Part shown: piece after piece, positions 16,824 to 26,268 of the stretch
Position numbering within the stretch: the first letter of the stretch is position 1
Layout of the letters: the number at the start of each line of letters is the position of its first letter
DNA from: CAYGZL01 sp964354345
GTDB lineage: Bacteria > Chloroflexota > Anaerolineae > Anaerolineales > UBA4823
Length of the DNA: 47,197 nucleotides
Assembly: GCA_964354345.1 (NCBI GenBank)
Contig: CAYGZL010000147.1
Location: 1 to 47,197, forward strand
Direction of reading: 5' to 3'
The notes under the pieces: generated by a model
Seen by the model: only the letters and a program-made list of their open reading frames with translations
What the model was told of the DNA's origin: nothing
Database searches by the model: none
Program-made: the position numbers and the translations under genes

Positions 16824-17918
16824 ATGAAGATTTGCTTTATCTCGAATCCCAATAGCACCCACACCCGGCGTTGGGTTAGCTGGTTCCATAATCATGGACA
16901 CAGCGTGTGTTTAATCGCCGACGGATTGCTCCAGGAACCCTGGCCAGGCATTGAGATATTCAACCTGCCGAAACGTAACCGAACCCCTGTGTTGAAATAT
17001 CTGCTATGGATGATCTGGACACGTCGCTTCATCCTCCGTTGGCAGCCTGATATTTTACACGCCCACCGGGTAACGAGCGCTGGATGGCTGGGTGCGTTTA
17101 GCGGTTTCCATCCATTTATTGTTACCCCGTGGGGCAGCGACCTGTACCAATACCCGCAACACTCCACCCTGGCGACCTGGTTGACCCGCCGGGTGCTCTC
17201 TCAAGCCGACCTGGTCACGGCTGATGCCCAGGATCTTTGCCGATTGGCGATCGAATATGGTGCTCCTGCAGATAATACCCATCTGGTGCAATGGGGCGTC
17301 GACCTGGAATTATTCCATCCGGTTAAGAAGAAGCACGAATTACGCCAACGACTTGGGTTCATCGGTGATCCGGTGATCCTCTGTCCACGCGCGATGCATC
17401 CCATCTACAACCTGGATATCTTGTTACGCGCCGTGGCGATGCTTAAAACCGATTTCCCGAATTTACTTCTGGTGCTACGAGATTACAATACAGATCCTGT
17501 TTATCGCAGTCAATTGGAGGTCCTGGTAAAAAGCTTAAACCTGGTCAACACAGTAATTGTTGTGCCTGTTATTCCCTGGGAAAAAACAGTGGAACTATAC
17601 CAGGCTGCCGACCTGGTCATCTCGGTTCCTTCGAGCGACAGCACGCCAGTGTCTGTCCTGGAAGCAATGGCTTGCGGAGTGCCAGTCATCGCCACTGACT
17701 TACCAGCCTTGCGGGAATGGATCCAGCCCGGCGTGAACGGTTGGCTTGTGCCAGTTCGCCAAACCACACCTCTGAGGGACACAATGCTTCAGGTATTAAA
17801 AGCCACCGATGAGAACGTCCGCTTTCGGGAGGAAAATATCCAGATGGTGCGAGACCGTGCGAATCAGCATGTCGAGATGACCAAAATGGAAATGTTCTAC
17901 CAGGGTTTACTCGCTTGA
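16824..17918 (+). CDS. GT-B glycosyltransferase (family 4)
   Basis: 364-aa glycosyltransferase. It begins with a glycine-poor acceptor loop (CFISNPNSTHTRRWVSWFHNHGH), then ILHAHRVTSAGWLGAF and TPWGSDLYQYP. The C-terminal domain carries VILCPRAMHPIYNLDILLRA and the donor-binding signature DSTPVSVLEAMACGVPVIAT (E-x7 spacing region), followed by GVNGWLVP. AGGGGTG lies upstream of ATG 16824. It sits 16 nt after the previous glycosyltransferase and 28 nt before the next, in one presumed operon. Acceptor and donor are unknown. Confidence 0.89.
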   Translation: MKICFISNPNSTHTRRWVSWFHNHGHSVCLIADGLLQEPWPGIEIFNLPKRNRTPVLKYLLWMIWTRRFILRWQPDILHAHRVTSAGWLGAFSGFHPFIVTPWGSDLYQYPQHSTLATWLTRRVLSQADLVTADAQDLCRLAIEYGAPADNTHLVQWGVDLELFHPVKKKHELRQRLGFIGDPVILCPRAMHPIYNLDILLRAVAMLKTDFPNLLLVLRDYNTDPVYRSQLEVLVKSLNLVNTVIVVPVIPWEKTVELYQAADLVISVPSSDSTPVSVLEAMACGVPVIATDLPALREWIQPGVNGWLVPVRQTTPLRDTMLQVLKATDENVRFREENIQMVRDRANQHVEMTKMEMFYQGLLA

Positions 17919-17946
17919 ATTGGCTCATCTAATTTGAGGACATCTA

Positions 17947-19116
17947 ATGGCTCGCATCGTAATGCTACTCACCAACCCTTACCGACCAGACACGCGCGTT
18001 CAGCGGGAGGCCATCTCTTTAACAAACGCCGGGCACAGCATCACCGTTGTCGGATGGGATCGCCAAGCTGAGTTTCCGTTTCAAGAAACTCATGAGGGAG
18101 TCAAGGTTGTTCGAATTCAATCTGTCCGTTCTGCATATGGTGTGGGATGGAGGCAATTATTTTCCTTGCCCCGCTTTTGGAAGGCTGCCTTACGTACCGC
18201 TATAGAGTTAGAACCAGAGGTTATTCATTGTCACGATCTGGATACACTTTACGCCGGCAGGGAGGTTAAAAAACACATTGGTTGCCGGTTAGTTTTTGAT
18301 GCACACGAAGATTATCCTTCCCTGATGTCACTATACCTGCCATCCCCGCTGATCTGGCTGTTGCGGCGATTGGAACGCCATTGGCTTCATGATGTCGATA
18401 CAACCCTCACTGCCAGCTCTGTATTGGCAGACCGGTTGGTGAGGCAGGGAATTCAGCCAATCACACCCATCGGTAACTACCCGACACTCGAAGCCTTTGA
18501 TAAGCTGACCGAAGTACAGGTACAGGCAGCCCGTCAAAAGATAGGGTTGGCGCCAACCGATTATGTAGTCGCTTACATCGGTGGTTTTACGCGTAATCGC
18601 GAGCTTCTACCCCTGGTTGCAGCCGGTCGATGCTTGAGTAATGTTCATGTGATATTCTGGGGTGATGGCAAACAACGACAGGCAATCGAAGCTGCTATTA
18701 TTGGCGCCGCTAACCTGCGCTACCTCGGTTGGCTTCCGGCTGATCTTGTACCACTTTACACCCGTCTGGCAGATGTGATCTATTATTGCCTGCGCGCCGA
18801 TTATCCAGGAGCCATTTACAATGCCCCGAATACCCTGGGCAACGCCATGGCGGCGGGCCGACCGGTGATTGCTAACCCGGTTGGCGATCTTGGTCGGATT
18901 GTGCAAGAAACTGGCTGTGGAATCCTGCTCCCCGTGGTTAATTCAGATACAGTTCGGCAAGCAATCGAAACCTTGAGGGATCCTGCTCAACGAGCTCAGA
19001 TGGGTTCAGCTGGTCGTTTGGCGGCTGAACAAAAATATAACTGGCACGCAGCTGAAACACGCTTGATACAGGTCTACTCTCAACTTTTGCAGAGCCTCCT
19101 TCCTCCGTCACTCTGA
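17947..19116 (+). CDS. GT-B glycosyltransferase (family 4-like)
   Basis: 389-aa glycosyltransferase with N-terminal LLTNPYRPDTRVQREAISL, a motif seen in a subgroup of family-4 enzymes that begin with an N-P-x-x-P-D-x-R-V signature. It continues with VIHCHDLDTLYAG and VFDAHEDYPSL. The C-terminal domain contains YVVAYIGGFTRNRELLPLV, VIFWGDGKQR, LGWLPADLVPLY and NTLGNAMAAGRPVIANPVG. The ribosome binding site GAGGA lies just upstream of ATG 17947. It is part of the run of four glycosyltransferases in the polysaccharide locus. Confidence 0.88.
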   Translation: MARIVMLLTNPYRPDTRVQREAISLTNAGHSITVVGWDRQAEFPFQETHEGVKVVRIQSVRSAYGVGWRQLFSLPRFWKAALRTAIELEPEVIHCHDLDTLYAGREVKKHIGCRLVFDAHEDYPSLMSLYLPSPLIWLLRRLERHWLHDVDTTLTASSVLADRLVRQGIQPITPIGNYPTLEAFDKLTEVQVQAARQKIGLAPTDYVVAYIGGFTRNRELLPLVAAGRCLSNVHVIFWGDGKQRQAIEAAIIGAANLRYLGWLPADLVPLYTRLADVIYYCLRADYPGAIYNAPNTLGNAMAAGRPVIANPVGDLGRIVQETGCGILLPVVNSDTVRQAIETLRDPAQRAQMGSAGRLAAEQKYNWHAAETRLIQVYSQLLQSLLPPSL

Positions 19117-19155
19117 ACAAACCGTTTGTGATCCTGTATGCAGTGAAGGATCTCT

Positions 19156-20388
19156 ATGCGCATTTTGTACCTTTCGCAGTATTTCCCTCCCGAAGCTGGC
19201 GCCACGCAATCCCGAGCCTATGAGATGGCGCGCAATTTCGTCCGCCTTGGTCACGCTGTAACCATGCTGGTGGAGGTGCCCAATCACCCCTCAGGCATTA
19301 TTCCTCCTGCTTACCGTGGAAAACTTTATGGTCGCGCTGACCTGGAGGGGATAGATGTGATCCGGGTGTGGGTTAAAGCCTCGCCAGTTAAGAATTTCCG
19401 TAATCGGATATTGTTCTACTTGAGCTATATGGTCAATGCCACTTTAGCCGGAATTTTCTTAGCTCGGAAAAGGTACGACCTGATCTACGCCAGTTCACCT
19501 CCTTTATTTGTTGGCGGCGCGGCGCTGGCGTTGAGCATTCTCAAACACACTCCGATGTTCTTCGAGGTACGGGACTTGTGGCCCGAAATAGCAGTCGCGC
19601 TAGGTGAGTTAACCAACCCGCGCGCGATCGCCTGGGCAACCCATTTGGAGGAACGCTGTTATCACCATTCACGAGGGGTGATTGTCGTCACGCAAGGGAT
19701 TTCCGAACACCTGATCAGCCGAGGTATCCCACCCGATAAAATTATCCTGATCCCTAACGGTGCCAATATTGATTTGTTCCAGTTTCGCCCGGCGGGGCGT
19801 GACAGTTTACGCGCCGAATTGGGACTGGCAAACAAGTTTGTGGCAATCTATGCAGGCATTCACGGAATTGCTCAGGGATTACAGATGGTTATCGAAACTG
19901 CCAGGCAGCTTCAATCGGAACCAGGAATCCACTTTTTACTGGTTGGTGATGGCCCTCAAAAGGCAGAAATCGTTGCCCTGGCTGATAAATACCACTTGCC
20001 CAACCTGACTTTGTTGCCAGAACAACCACACCAGGTAATCCCCGATTACCTCTCAGCAGCGGATGTTGCTTTAGTACCTCTAAAGAATATCGCTCTATTT
20101 AAAGGAACACTGCCATCCAAGCTTTTTGATGCCTGGGCCTGCCAGCGACCCGTCGTGCTCAGTGTAGATGGTGAAGCCCGGCAGATTCTAGAATCTGTAC
20201 ATGGCGGGTGCTATGTCACACCCGAAGATGTTTATGCTCTTATCATTGCTTTAAGGGAATTAAAAAACAACCCTGGCGAAAGAGAACGGATGGGGGCCAA
20301 CGGCCGAGCTTATACCGTTAAACATTTCTCTCGCCAGGTTCTGGCTGAAAAATTGGCTAGAATCTTAGAAGAACGCCTTTCAACTTAA
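19156..20388 (+). CDS. GT-B glycosyltransferase (family 4, WbuB/CapM-like)
   Basis: 410-aa enzyme with the classic start YLSQYFPPEAGATQSRAYEMA, a group often found adding amino sugars such as N-acetylfucosamine in capsule and O-antigen clusters. Other motifs are YASSPPLFVGGAALAL, FFEVRDLWPEIAVALG, AIYAGIHGIAQGLQMV, FLLVGDGPQKAEI and FKGTLPSKLFDAWACQRPVV. AAGGA precedes ATG 19156. The DegT aminotransferase in the same arm would fit an amino-sugar donor (inference). Its stop codon overlaps the stop of the converging FmdB gene by 4 nt and no hairpin separates them. Confidence 0.92.
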   Translation: MRILYLSQYFPPEAGATQSRAYEMARNFVRLGHAVTMLVEVPNHPSGIIPPAYRGKLYGRADLEGIDVIRVWVKASPVKNFRNRILFYLSYMVNATLAGIFLARKRYDLIYASSPPLFVGGAALALSILKHTPMFFEVRDLWPEIAVALGELTNPRAIAWATHLEERCYHHSRGVIVVTQGISEHLISRGIPPDKIILIPNGANIDLFQFRPAGRDSLRAELGLANKFVAIYAGIHGIAQGLQMVIETARQLQSEPGIHFLLVGDGPQKAEIVALADKYHLPNLTLLPEQPHQVIPDYLSAADVALVPLKNIALFKGTLPSKLFDAWACQRPVVLSVDGEARQILESVHGGCYVTPEDVYALIIALRELKNNPGERERMGANGRAYTVKHFSRQVLAEKLARILEERLST

Positions 20389-20609
20389 TTGCCACATGAG
20401 GCGCAAGAGCCGCCTGAACAGGAAGCGCAACCGCCGTTGCCGCCGGCGACTACACGACCCCCGCTCTGCGCAAAGAAAACCGCCAACTTGCGAGAGGTAT
20501 GCTCACTCTCGCATTTCTGGCAAGCAATTGGCGTGTCGGCATCGCGCATTGGGCGGATGATTTCAAACTTATTCCCGCAATCTAAGCAGACATATTCATA
20601 AATCGCCAT
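20385..20609 (-). CDS. FmdB-family zinc ribbon protein
   Basis: 74-aa protein starting MAIYEYVCLDCGNKFE, the hallmark of the FmdB zinc ribbon family, with a second CxxC (CQKC) at about residue 30 and a Gly/Cys-rich tail (GGCASCSGGSCASC). The family is widespread and its role is poorly defined; it was named from formamidase operons, where a regulatory function was proposed. GAGGTGATGG gives a strong ribosome binding site at ATG 20609. It is separated from the upstream DUF3160 gene by an intrinsic terminator, so it is likely transcribed alone from the 20610-20750 interval. Confidence 0.9.
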   Translation of the reverse strand: MAIYEYVCLDCGNKFEIIRPMRDADTPIACQKCESEHTSRKLAVFFAQSGGRVVAGGNGGCASCSGGSCASCGN

Positions 20610-20750
20610 ACCATCACCTCATATCTGATGTTTCACGGGTTATTTTAACCCCGCCCACCAACCCGGTCAATAGAGGAGTGCAATTCGCCCATGCGCTTGT
20701 TTTGGGAAGTTGTGAAGCTCTCTTTCCGACGCCAAATTACGTACCGCAGG

Positions 20751-20794
20751 AAAAACAACCGGGGACAGGTATGACTTGCATCCCAGTCCCCGGT
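20751..20794 (-). terminator. Rho-independent terminator after the DUF3160 gene
   Basis: On the minus strand, a perfect 9-bp GC-rich stem (ACCGGGGAC, 20794-20786, with GTCCCCGGT, 20766-20758) around a 19-nt loop begins 5 nt past the DUF3160 stop and is followed by TTGTTTTT (20757-20750). It would end the long minus-strand operon that starts near 30872. Confidence 0.75.
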
Positions 20795-20799
20795 AATTA

Positions 20800-23124
20800 T
20801 TACGGCACCATAAAGATCTTTGTCCATTCTGGCAAAGTCGGCGTTTTACCTTTCTCGACTAACGCCTGCCATTGTTCATCGGTCATGCGCTGATCAGCGG
20901 GTACAGTAAATTCATAATAGGTGTAAACAGCCCCAACGCCAATCCGCCAGGGTTGGTCTGGCAGTATAACGTAAATTTCGGTGGGTTGCCCAACACCCTC
21001 TTCTAAGGCGACCAGGTTACCGTCTGGTGTGAAACCGGTTGCGACATCGGCGACCAATGCAGCCTTCTGATCGCTCAAATCGCGACACATCCCAACATCC
21101 CCTTCGCTACAGTCTGAGGCGGACAAGGTCAGCGCCTCCAATTCTCCGCCAAAGTACTGGATGCGCCAGTAATCGTCGTCGGAAAGCGTCTCACCAGCCA
21201 ATAAGCGCTCCGAAGAGGTTTTTAAGAAGCTTAATAGATCGATTAAATTTTCCAATGAACTTCTCATTCGATCATTCAGTAAGCCCCGTAAATCCAAACC
21301 GTCACGTGTCATTTGTGCCAGCGCCAACAAGCGGCTGTAGACTTCAGGATTGGGTTCGATATACCCATGCGGCGGTTCATCAGCCCCACCGCCTCCCATC
21401 TCAGCCATGACCTGCTTGGCGTAAAGAAGCGTATCGTGCTTCAACTCCGTCCAAGAACCCAGAGAAGTGTTCAACTCTTTGCGAGTCCAGGCCTGGGTCT
21501 GCATAAAAGCGGGATACTTTGCATCCTTCTCAGGTAACAAAGGTTGAAAAGCATATAACCAGGCCCAGTAAAGGTTCTGTGTCCAGGAATCTAATGCCAA
21601 ATTCTTGATTTCCTGACGCACTTTATTCATTTGCTGGTCGTAATTCTGATACTGATTTTCACCCATGCTTTTCAATATATTTAAACTTTCCTCGGATCCC
21701 ACGGCAGCGAAGAAATCCAGGCCTTTAGGCAGAGTGCGGAGATTTTCGGGGGTGCCAACATTCCGCCAGATCAACTGGCCAAACACATACGCATCCAGGG
21801 TAAATCGCTGCCCCATGAAACGGAAACCTTGGGTAGCCTCTTTCTTGTCCTCCCAAATCCACACCCACATGGAATTCACTTGTGGAGCCGGCAGTTTCCG
21901 CACTAACTCGAGGAACTGGGCCAATTTACCGTCATCCTGTAAAGCGGCTGGTTTAGCATTCGCGCCATAGACTAAATCCATCAAATTACTATACTCAAAG
22001 TAGGACAGATCATCGGCTTTACCCACGATAAAGTTGATTGGTTGGTAGAGATCTTGCCAGACATCAACCGCTGGTGCACCGTCGGTACTTGTGGCCTGGC
22101 GCATCGCGGACACAAGCAACAAAGCCCGGCGTGTCTCAAATTCATCCCGGGCGCGGAAAGTCAGGCGACCATACCACATCATCGCTCGGAAATAGCGCTG
22201 GAGAGCTTCGTCGCGCGTGTAGTGCCCTCGGGGAACATATTGGCTGTAATCTTCAATGAGCTTTTTATCGTCCGGTAAATCAGCACGATCCCAAATGGGC
22301 GAAATATGTGCGCCAGTGTGGGCATTAATAAATGCAAGCTCGGCTGCCACCAGGTCGTTTGCTTCAGCAGGAATTGGATCAGGCAATCCCAAGAGTTGGG
22401 CGCCGATAGCAAAATATGCCACGTTGCGGCGGGCCGGTTCTTCGAGCAGTGTACCTTTGAGGGTTTGGTATTGCTCATGGGAGGCATTAAGCAGTGCGCT
22501 GGTCAAATTCTTCAAATCCAGACTAAACTGCTCCCGCTCCAGATCGCGCAATAGCTTATCAAATAACAGATGGTAAATATGAAATACCGCGTCGGTTGTG
22601 ATAAATAACGGCTGGTCAAGCATATAACGCTGCATTTCATAAACCTGGTAAAACTCTTGATACTTCCCCGGCACTGGCATCAGAACGACAAAACCATTTT
22701 GGCTTAACAGCTTCTGCTGCTCCTTCGAGAATGGCTTTGACCGCTGTTCTGCCACGATATCCAAACCCCTGACCGTATTTAAATCGATCGGTAAGGTGTA
22801 ACCTCCCTTATACCTAGTCGGCAAATTTACTGCGGCAACCGAATATTCCGCAAATACCGGCCCATATACATTTGCTGGTATTTCTGGTAAATTCTCGATC
22901 CTCGTTGCAGTTGGAGTTAGCGATCCGGTAGGCTCGGGTTCAACTGGTTTCGTAGCTGGAATGGTCGTTTCAGTCGGTGACAGAACCCCCTCAATCGCTC
23001 CAGGGGAGGCGAGCGGCGATTGTGCAGGAGTTGCTGTTTGGCCTTGCGGATTAACTATACTGCATGCAGAAAGCATGAGTACAAGAATGCTGGCCAGACA
23101 ATAAAATATTCTGCTGCGAATCAT
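20800..23124 (-). CDS. DUF3160 lipoprotein
   Basis: 774-aa exported protein. Residues 1-21 form a lipoprotein signal peptide with lipobox LSAC and predicted lipidated C21. A Thr/Pro-rich linker (about residues 28-75) follows. The remainder is the DUF3160 domain, recognised from LSQNGFVVLMPVPGKYQEFYQVYE, PLFITTDAVFHIYHLLFDKLLRDLE and LPEWTKIF at the end. The family is common in Chloroflexota and some archaea, and no biochemical function is established. GAAGGAG precedes ATG 23124. It lies 23 nt after the FG-GAP-like gene, as the last member of the operon before the terminator. Confidence 0.85.
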   Translation of the reverse strand: MIRSRIFYCLASILVLMLSACSIVNPQGQTATPAQSPLASPGAIEGVLSPTETTIPATKPVEPEPTGSLTPTATRIENLPEIPANVYGPVFAEYSVAAVNLPTRYKGGYTLPIDLNTVRGLDIVAEQRSKPFSKEQQKLLSQNGFVVLMPVPGKYQEFYQVYEMQRYMLDQPLFITTDAVFHIYHLLFDKLLRDLEREQFSLDLKNLTSALLNASHEQYQTLKGTLLEEPARRNVAYFAIGAQLLGLPDPIPAEANDLVAAELAFINAHTGAHISPIWDRADLPDDKKLIEDYSQYVPRGHYTRDEALQRYFRAMMWYGRLTFRARDEFETRRALLLVSAMRQATSTDGAPAVDVWQDLYQPINFIVGKADDLSYFEYSNLMDLVYGANAKPAALQDDGKLAQFLELVRKLPAPQVNSMWVWIWEDKKEATQGFRFMGQRFTLDAYVFGQLIWRNVGTPENLRTLPKGLDFFAAVGSEESLNILKSMGENQYQNYDQQMNKVRQEIKNLALDSWTQNLYWAWLYAFQPLLPEKDAKYPAFMQTQAWTRKELNTSLGSWTELKHDTLLYAKQVMAEMGGGGADEPPHGYIEPNPEVYSRLLALAQMTRDGLDLRGLLNDRMRSSLENLIDLLSFLKTSSERLLAGETLSDDDYWRIQYFGGELEALTLSASDCSEGDVGMCRDLSDQKAALVADVATGFTPDGNLVALEEGVGQPTEIYVILPDQPWRIGVGAVYTYYEFTVPADQRMTDEQWQALVEKGKTPTLPEWTKIFMVP

Positions 23125-23147
23125 ATGAAACTCCTTCCATATATTCT

Positions 23148-23894
23148 TTACGGGTCCATTACAATTTGATACTTATCACTCAAGCGGGTCATTATCGAGA
23201 GCGTCCCGAAAAATCCGGTCTGACGAGTCAGTAGATTGAAACCAAAACCAGACCACTGCCATACCGCCAAAGAACGAGCAGGCCAGCGAGGATTGCTGGA
23301 ACCTGCTGTCTCAAGATACTCGCCTTCCAGAACCACCAGTTCTTGCCGGGTATCCCCATCCAGATCGGCTGAGCGGAAGGACAGAATCGGACGCGCCAGC
23401 GCTGAACCAACCCATAACTCTCGGAAAGCTTCTCGGCGCCAACTGATTAAGACCAGCTGGCAACTCTGACCGTTAGCATCTTGATGCCCTGCAATCCGCC
23501 CTCCATGAGGTAGAAAGCGATCAACTGGCCAGGGTTGAAAAGCGCGCCAAACCAGCAGGGTCACCTCAAGCTGCTGATCATGGTTAAGATCGGTCACCTG
23601 GGCATCAATAACATTCCAATCCGAAGAACTATGCCACATTACCTGGCCCGAGTGGTAAATCCACGCCTGTCCTTGATCAACCACAACCTGCTCATTCTGA
23701 CCATCTCGATCCAGATCACCGTGATAGACCGGTAGAACTACTCGACCAACTGCACCGTGTGAGTCCTGGACGAGTACATCAGTCCGAAACTCCCAGGTTA
23801 AAGACAATGGAAAGATCATAACCCCACTATGAAACAATCCGTTTGTAATCAATATACCTGTAATCAGGAATATCAAACTTCGCGTGTATTGCAT
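23148..23894 (-). CDS. Membrane-anchored protein with FG-GAP/VCBS-like Asp-rich repeats
   Basis: 248-aa protein with one N-terminal hydrophobic segment (about residues 8-32), a signal anchor or uncleaved signal. The rest contains three calcium-loop-like repeats of the beta-propeller type: DLDRDGQNEQVVV, DLNHDQQLEVTLL and DLDGDTRQELVVLE. Three repeats are few for a full propeller, so the domain may be partial or atypical. It starts 3 nt after the PlsC-like gene's stop and precedes the DUF3160 lipoprotein. The two exported proteins may act together on the cell surface, but function is unknown. Confidence 0.7.
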   Translation of the reverse strand: MQYTRSLIFLITGILITNGLFHSGVMIFPLSLTWEFRTDVLVQDSHGAVGRVVLPVYHGDLDRDGQNEQVVVDQGQAWIYHSGQVMWHSSSDWNVIDAQVTDLNHDQQLEVTLLVWRAFQPWPVDRFLPHGGRIAGHQDANGQSCQLVLISWRREAFRELWVGSALARPILSFRSADLDGDTRQELVVLEGEYLETAGSSNPRWPARSLAVWQWSGFGFNLLTRQTGFFGTLSIMTRLSDKYQIVMDP

Positions 23895-23897
23895 ACC

Positions 23898-24719
23898 CTA
23901 AGGTCCATCGAAGAGTAATTCACCCTGCAAGGATTTTGGTAATAAAGCAGCAATCCAACTCATTACCTGCTGTGCGACGGTCTGGTCGAGTTTCTCTCCC
24001 CTTTGACCTGATAAACCGTTGAGTTGCTGGCACTCACCGAAAGACAGGCATAACCGATCCTGCTCTTCGAATACCCCAACCGGGATAATCTCCAAGCCGA
24101 GATCGATCAGATGTAAGATGAAACGTCCAACACCAGGTGGGGGCATTTGTAAAACACCTTTTGGCGCGTCTCCGCCCTCTGGTGCTAAACCGATGACCGG
24201 GTTGGGTGTAGCTCGAGCGTAAGCCAACACCCTCCGTACAGCTTGCGCTCGAGCAACAATATCCTGAGGGCGAGGCGGCATCGGCGGCATTACTGTAAAA
24301 CCATAGACACGCGCAATCTTTGGGAACAACCATTCAGAAAAGGGTGTGAGTGTACGGGCACGAAAAGCATCTGGGAAAGTCCATGTCGATGCCATAATCC
24401 AATGCGCCTCAACCGGTAGCACTGCACTGAGTGCAAATACCATCCACCAGGCGCTGAAACCATGTCGCGAGTAATGGTTAAATACCACCAGACAAGGTCC
24501 AGCGCCTGGGATATTTTCATTACCAATGACTCTTAAGGGCGGCTCCAGGCGAGAAATCCAATTGCGGCTTTCACACGAAAAACTTAGCTTTTTCCCTCGG
24601 ATCAATGCATTGACCAGGCGTAAACCGATCCCCATTTGGGAGGGGTAATGAATTTTGGGTGGACTGGCAGGATATCCTCCTGAACCAACCCGAACTCCCA
24701 CATCGGGCGGTGTTTCCAT
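23898..24719 (-). CDS. PlsC-like lysophospholipid acyltransferase family protein lacking the catalytic Asp
   Basis: 273-aa protein of the glycerolipid acyltransferase superfamily. Block I reads FNHYSRHGF: H82 is present, but the Asp of the H-x4-D pair is replaced by G87. Block III is recognisable as LAPEGGDAP (E181, G182) instead of FPEGTRS. The spacing between blocks is family-like and the protein is not truncated. Loss of the Asp suggests a changed mechanism or an inactive, lipid-binding role. The gene starts 6 nt after the aminopeptidase stop and runs into the FG-GAP-like gene. Confidence 0.75.
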   Translation of the reverse strand: METPPDVGVRVGSGGYPASPPKIHYPSQMGIGLRLVNALIRGKKLSFSCESRNWISRLEPPLRVIGNENIPGAGPCLVVFNHYSRHGFSAWWMVFALSAVLPVEAHWIMASTWTFPDAFRARTLTPFSEWLFPKIARVYGFTVMPPMPPRPQDIVARAQAVRRVLAYARATPNPVIGLAPEGGDAPKGVLQMPPPGVGRFILHLIDLGLEIIPVGVFEEQDRLCLSFGECQQLNGLSGQRGEKLDQTVAQQVMSWIAALLPKSLQGELLFDGP

Positions 24720-24725
24720 CCTGGT

Positions 24726-26237
24726 CTACCAATTGCGCAAGAAATCTACCAGCAAGCGCACGCCAAATCCAACGCCACCGGAGGGAATATATGCATCCTC
24801 TTTCTCTGTCGCAGCCATGCCGGCAATGTCCAGGTGCGCCCAGGGGTAATCAATGAACTCCTGCAAAAATACTGCAGATGTCGCCACGCCACCGTTCCGC
24901 CCGCCGGAATTTTTCATGTCAGCGACTTCCGATTTTATTGCCTTCTTATAATCTTCCCACAAAGGCAATGGCCATAACCGCTCGTGGGTGGTTTGACCAC
25001 TCGCTAATAATTTTTGCTGAAGCTTTTCGTCATTACAAAATAGCCCAGCCGCAGTTCCACTGCCCAGAGCCACAACACAGGCGCCAGTCAGAGTCGCCAG
25101 GTCAATCACTACCTTGGGATGGTACTGCTGAGCATACGCCAATGCGTCGGCCAGGATCAAGCGTCCTTCTGCATCAGTCGAGATAATTTCAATCGTCTTC
25201 CCATTACTGGCGGTTAAGACATCCCCAGGGCGATAAGCGTTGCCATCCGGCATGTTCTCGGTGCAAGGCGTAATCCCAATGATCCGTAGAGGTAAATTCA
25301 ATTGACCTACCACCATCATCGTGCCGATTACCGCGGCTGCTCCACTCATATCTGTTTTCATGGCCTGCAATCCATCGGAAGGCTTGATAGAGATGCCTCC
25401 GGTGTCAAAGGTGATCCCTTTCCCCACTAACACGATCGGATCCAATTGCTCCTGATCACTACGATGCTCAAGAACGATGAATTTCGGAGGTTCACCTGCC
25501 CCTTTAGCGACCCCCAGGAAAGCGCCCATACCATGCTGAGCAGCCCATTCCCGGTCGCCAACCGTTAGCTTCATCCCAAATCTAACTGCCACATCTTCGG
25601 CTGCCTGAGCCATCCGTGTCGGTGTCGCTTCATTGGCGGGCATATTGATCAGGTCACGCGCCAGACACACCCCTGAGACAATCGCCTCGGCTGTCCGCAC
25701 GCCAGTTTCAACTTCAGCCAGTTTTTCAACCTCGGATTCGACTACCCATAACGTTTGCACTTCCTTCTTCGGCTCGCCACTCTTCTTTGGTGCCGCGTAG
25801 CGATAAGAAGCCAGAAGAGAACCTTCCACTAAAGCCTGAGCAGCAGCTGCTTTCCCTAAACCGCCGTCCCCACTGCCATGGATGACTGTCGCCACGGTTT
25901 GAGCGTTCAGATCACGCGCTTTCTTAATTGCTAAGGCGGCTGCGCGCCGGGCAGCGTCCAGGTCGAAATACTCTCCGGCGTTGCCATTTGGCAATTTCCC
26001 CAACCCCACGACCACGACACGTCGAGCCGGGATCAAGCCGCGCGGGTAGATTAATCCGACTTCGCCTACCTTGCCTGTCAAATCACCGCTTGCCATCAGT
26101 TCAGAAATTGCGCCATTGAGCGCCCTGTCGACTGCTCCGGTCGATCCGCTGAGTGATTTTTCACCCTCGAATAGATTCACAATGACTGCGTCAGCGGTCA
26201 CCGATTCGATCTGACCTTGAAAAACTTTAATTTCCAT
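24726..26237 (-). CDS. pepA: Leucyl aminopeptidase, M17 family
   Basis: 503-aa cytosolic dinuclear-zinc aminopeptidase that releases N-terminal residues from peptides. The catalytic C-terminal half contains VGKGITFDTGGISIKP, MKTDMSGAAAVIGTM and the M17 signature STDAEGRLILADAL (N replaced by S at its first position), plus YPWAHLDIAGMA near the end. The N-terminal half is the usual macro-like domain. Length is normal. AAGGAG lies upstream of ATG 26237. It is 31 nt downstream of tex and 6 nt upstream of the PlsC-like gene in the same operon. Confidence 0.95.
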   Translation of the reverse strand: MEIKVFQGQIESVTADAVIVNLFEGEKSLSGSTGAVDRALNGAISELMASGDLTGKVGEVGLIYPRGLIPARRVVVVGLGKLPNGNAGEYFDLDAARRAAALAIKKARDLNAQTVATVIHGSGDGGLGKAAAAQALVEGSLLASYRYAAPKKSGEPKKEVQTLWVVESEVEKLAEVETGVRTAEAIVSGVCLARDLINMPANEATPTRMAQAAEDVAVRFGMKLTVGDREWAAQHGMGAFLGVAKGAGEPPKFIVLEHRSDQEQLDPIVLVGKGITFDTGGISIKPSDGLQAMKTDMSGAAAVIGTMMVVGQLNLPLRIIGITPCTENMPDGNAYRPGDVLTASNGKTIEIISTDAEGRLILADALAYAQQYHPKVVIDLATLTGACVVALGSGTAAGLFCNDEKLQQKLLASGQTTHERLWPLPLWEDYKKAIKSEVADMKNSGGRNGGVATSAVFLQEFIDYPWAHLDIAGMAATEKEDAYIPSGGVGFGVRLLVDFLRNW

Positions 26238-26268
26238 AAATTACTCCTTGATGTATAGACTTACTGGA

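Noticed and set aside
9399..20388. Lipopolysaccharide O-antigen locus
   Set aside because: No lipid A, heptose or core genes are present and the inferred host phylum generally lacks LPS; a surface or exopolysaccharide locus is the safer reading.
15560..20388. Recent tandem duplication of glycosyltransferase genes
   Set aside because: The four proteins share only fold-level motifs; their N-terminal signatures differ clearly, so they are not recent copies.
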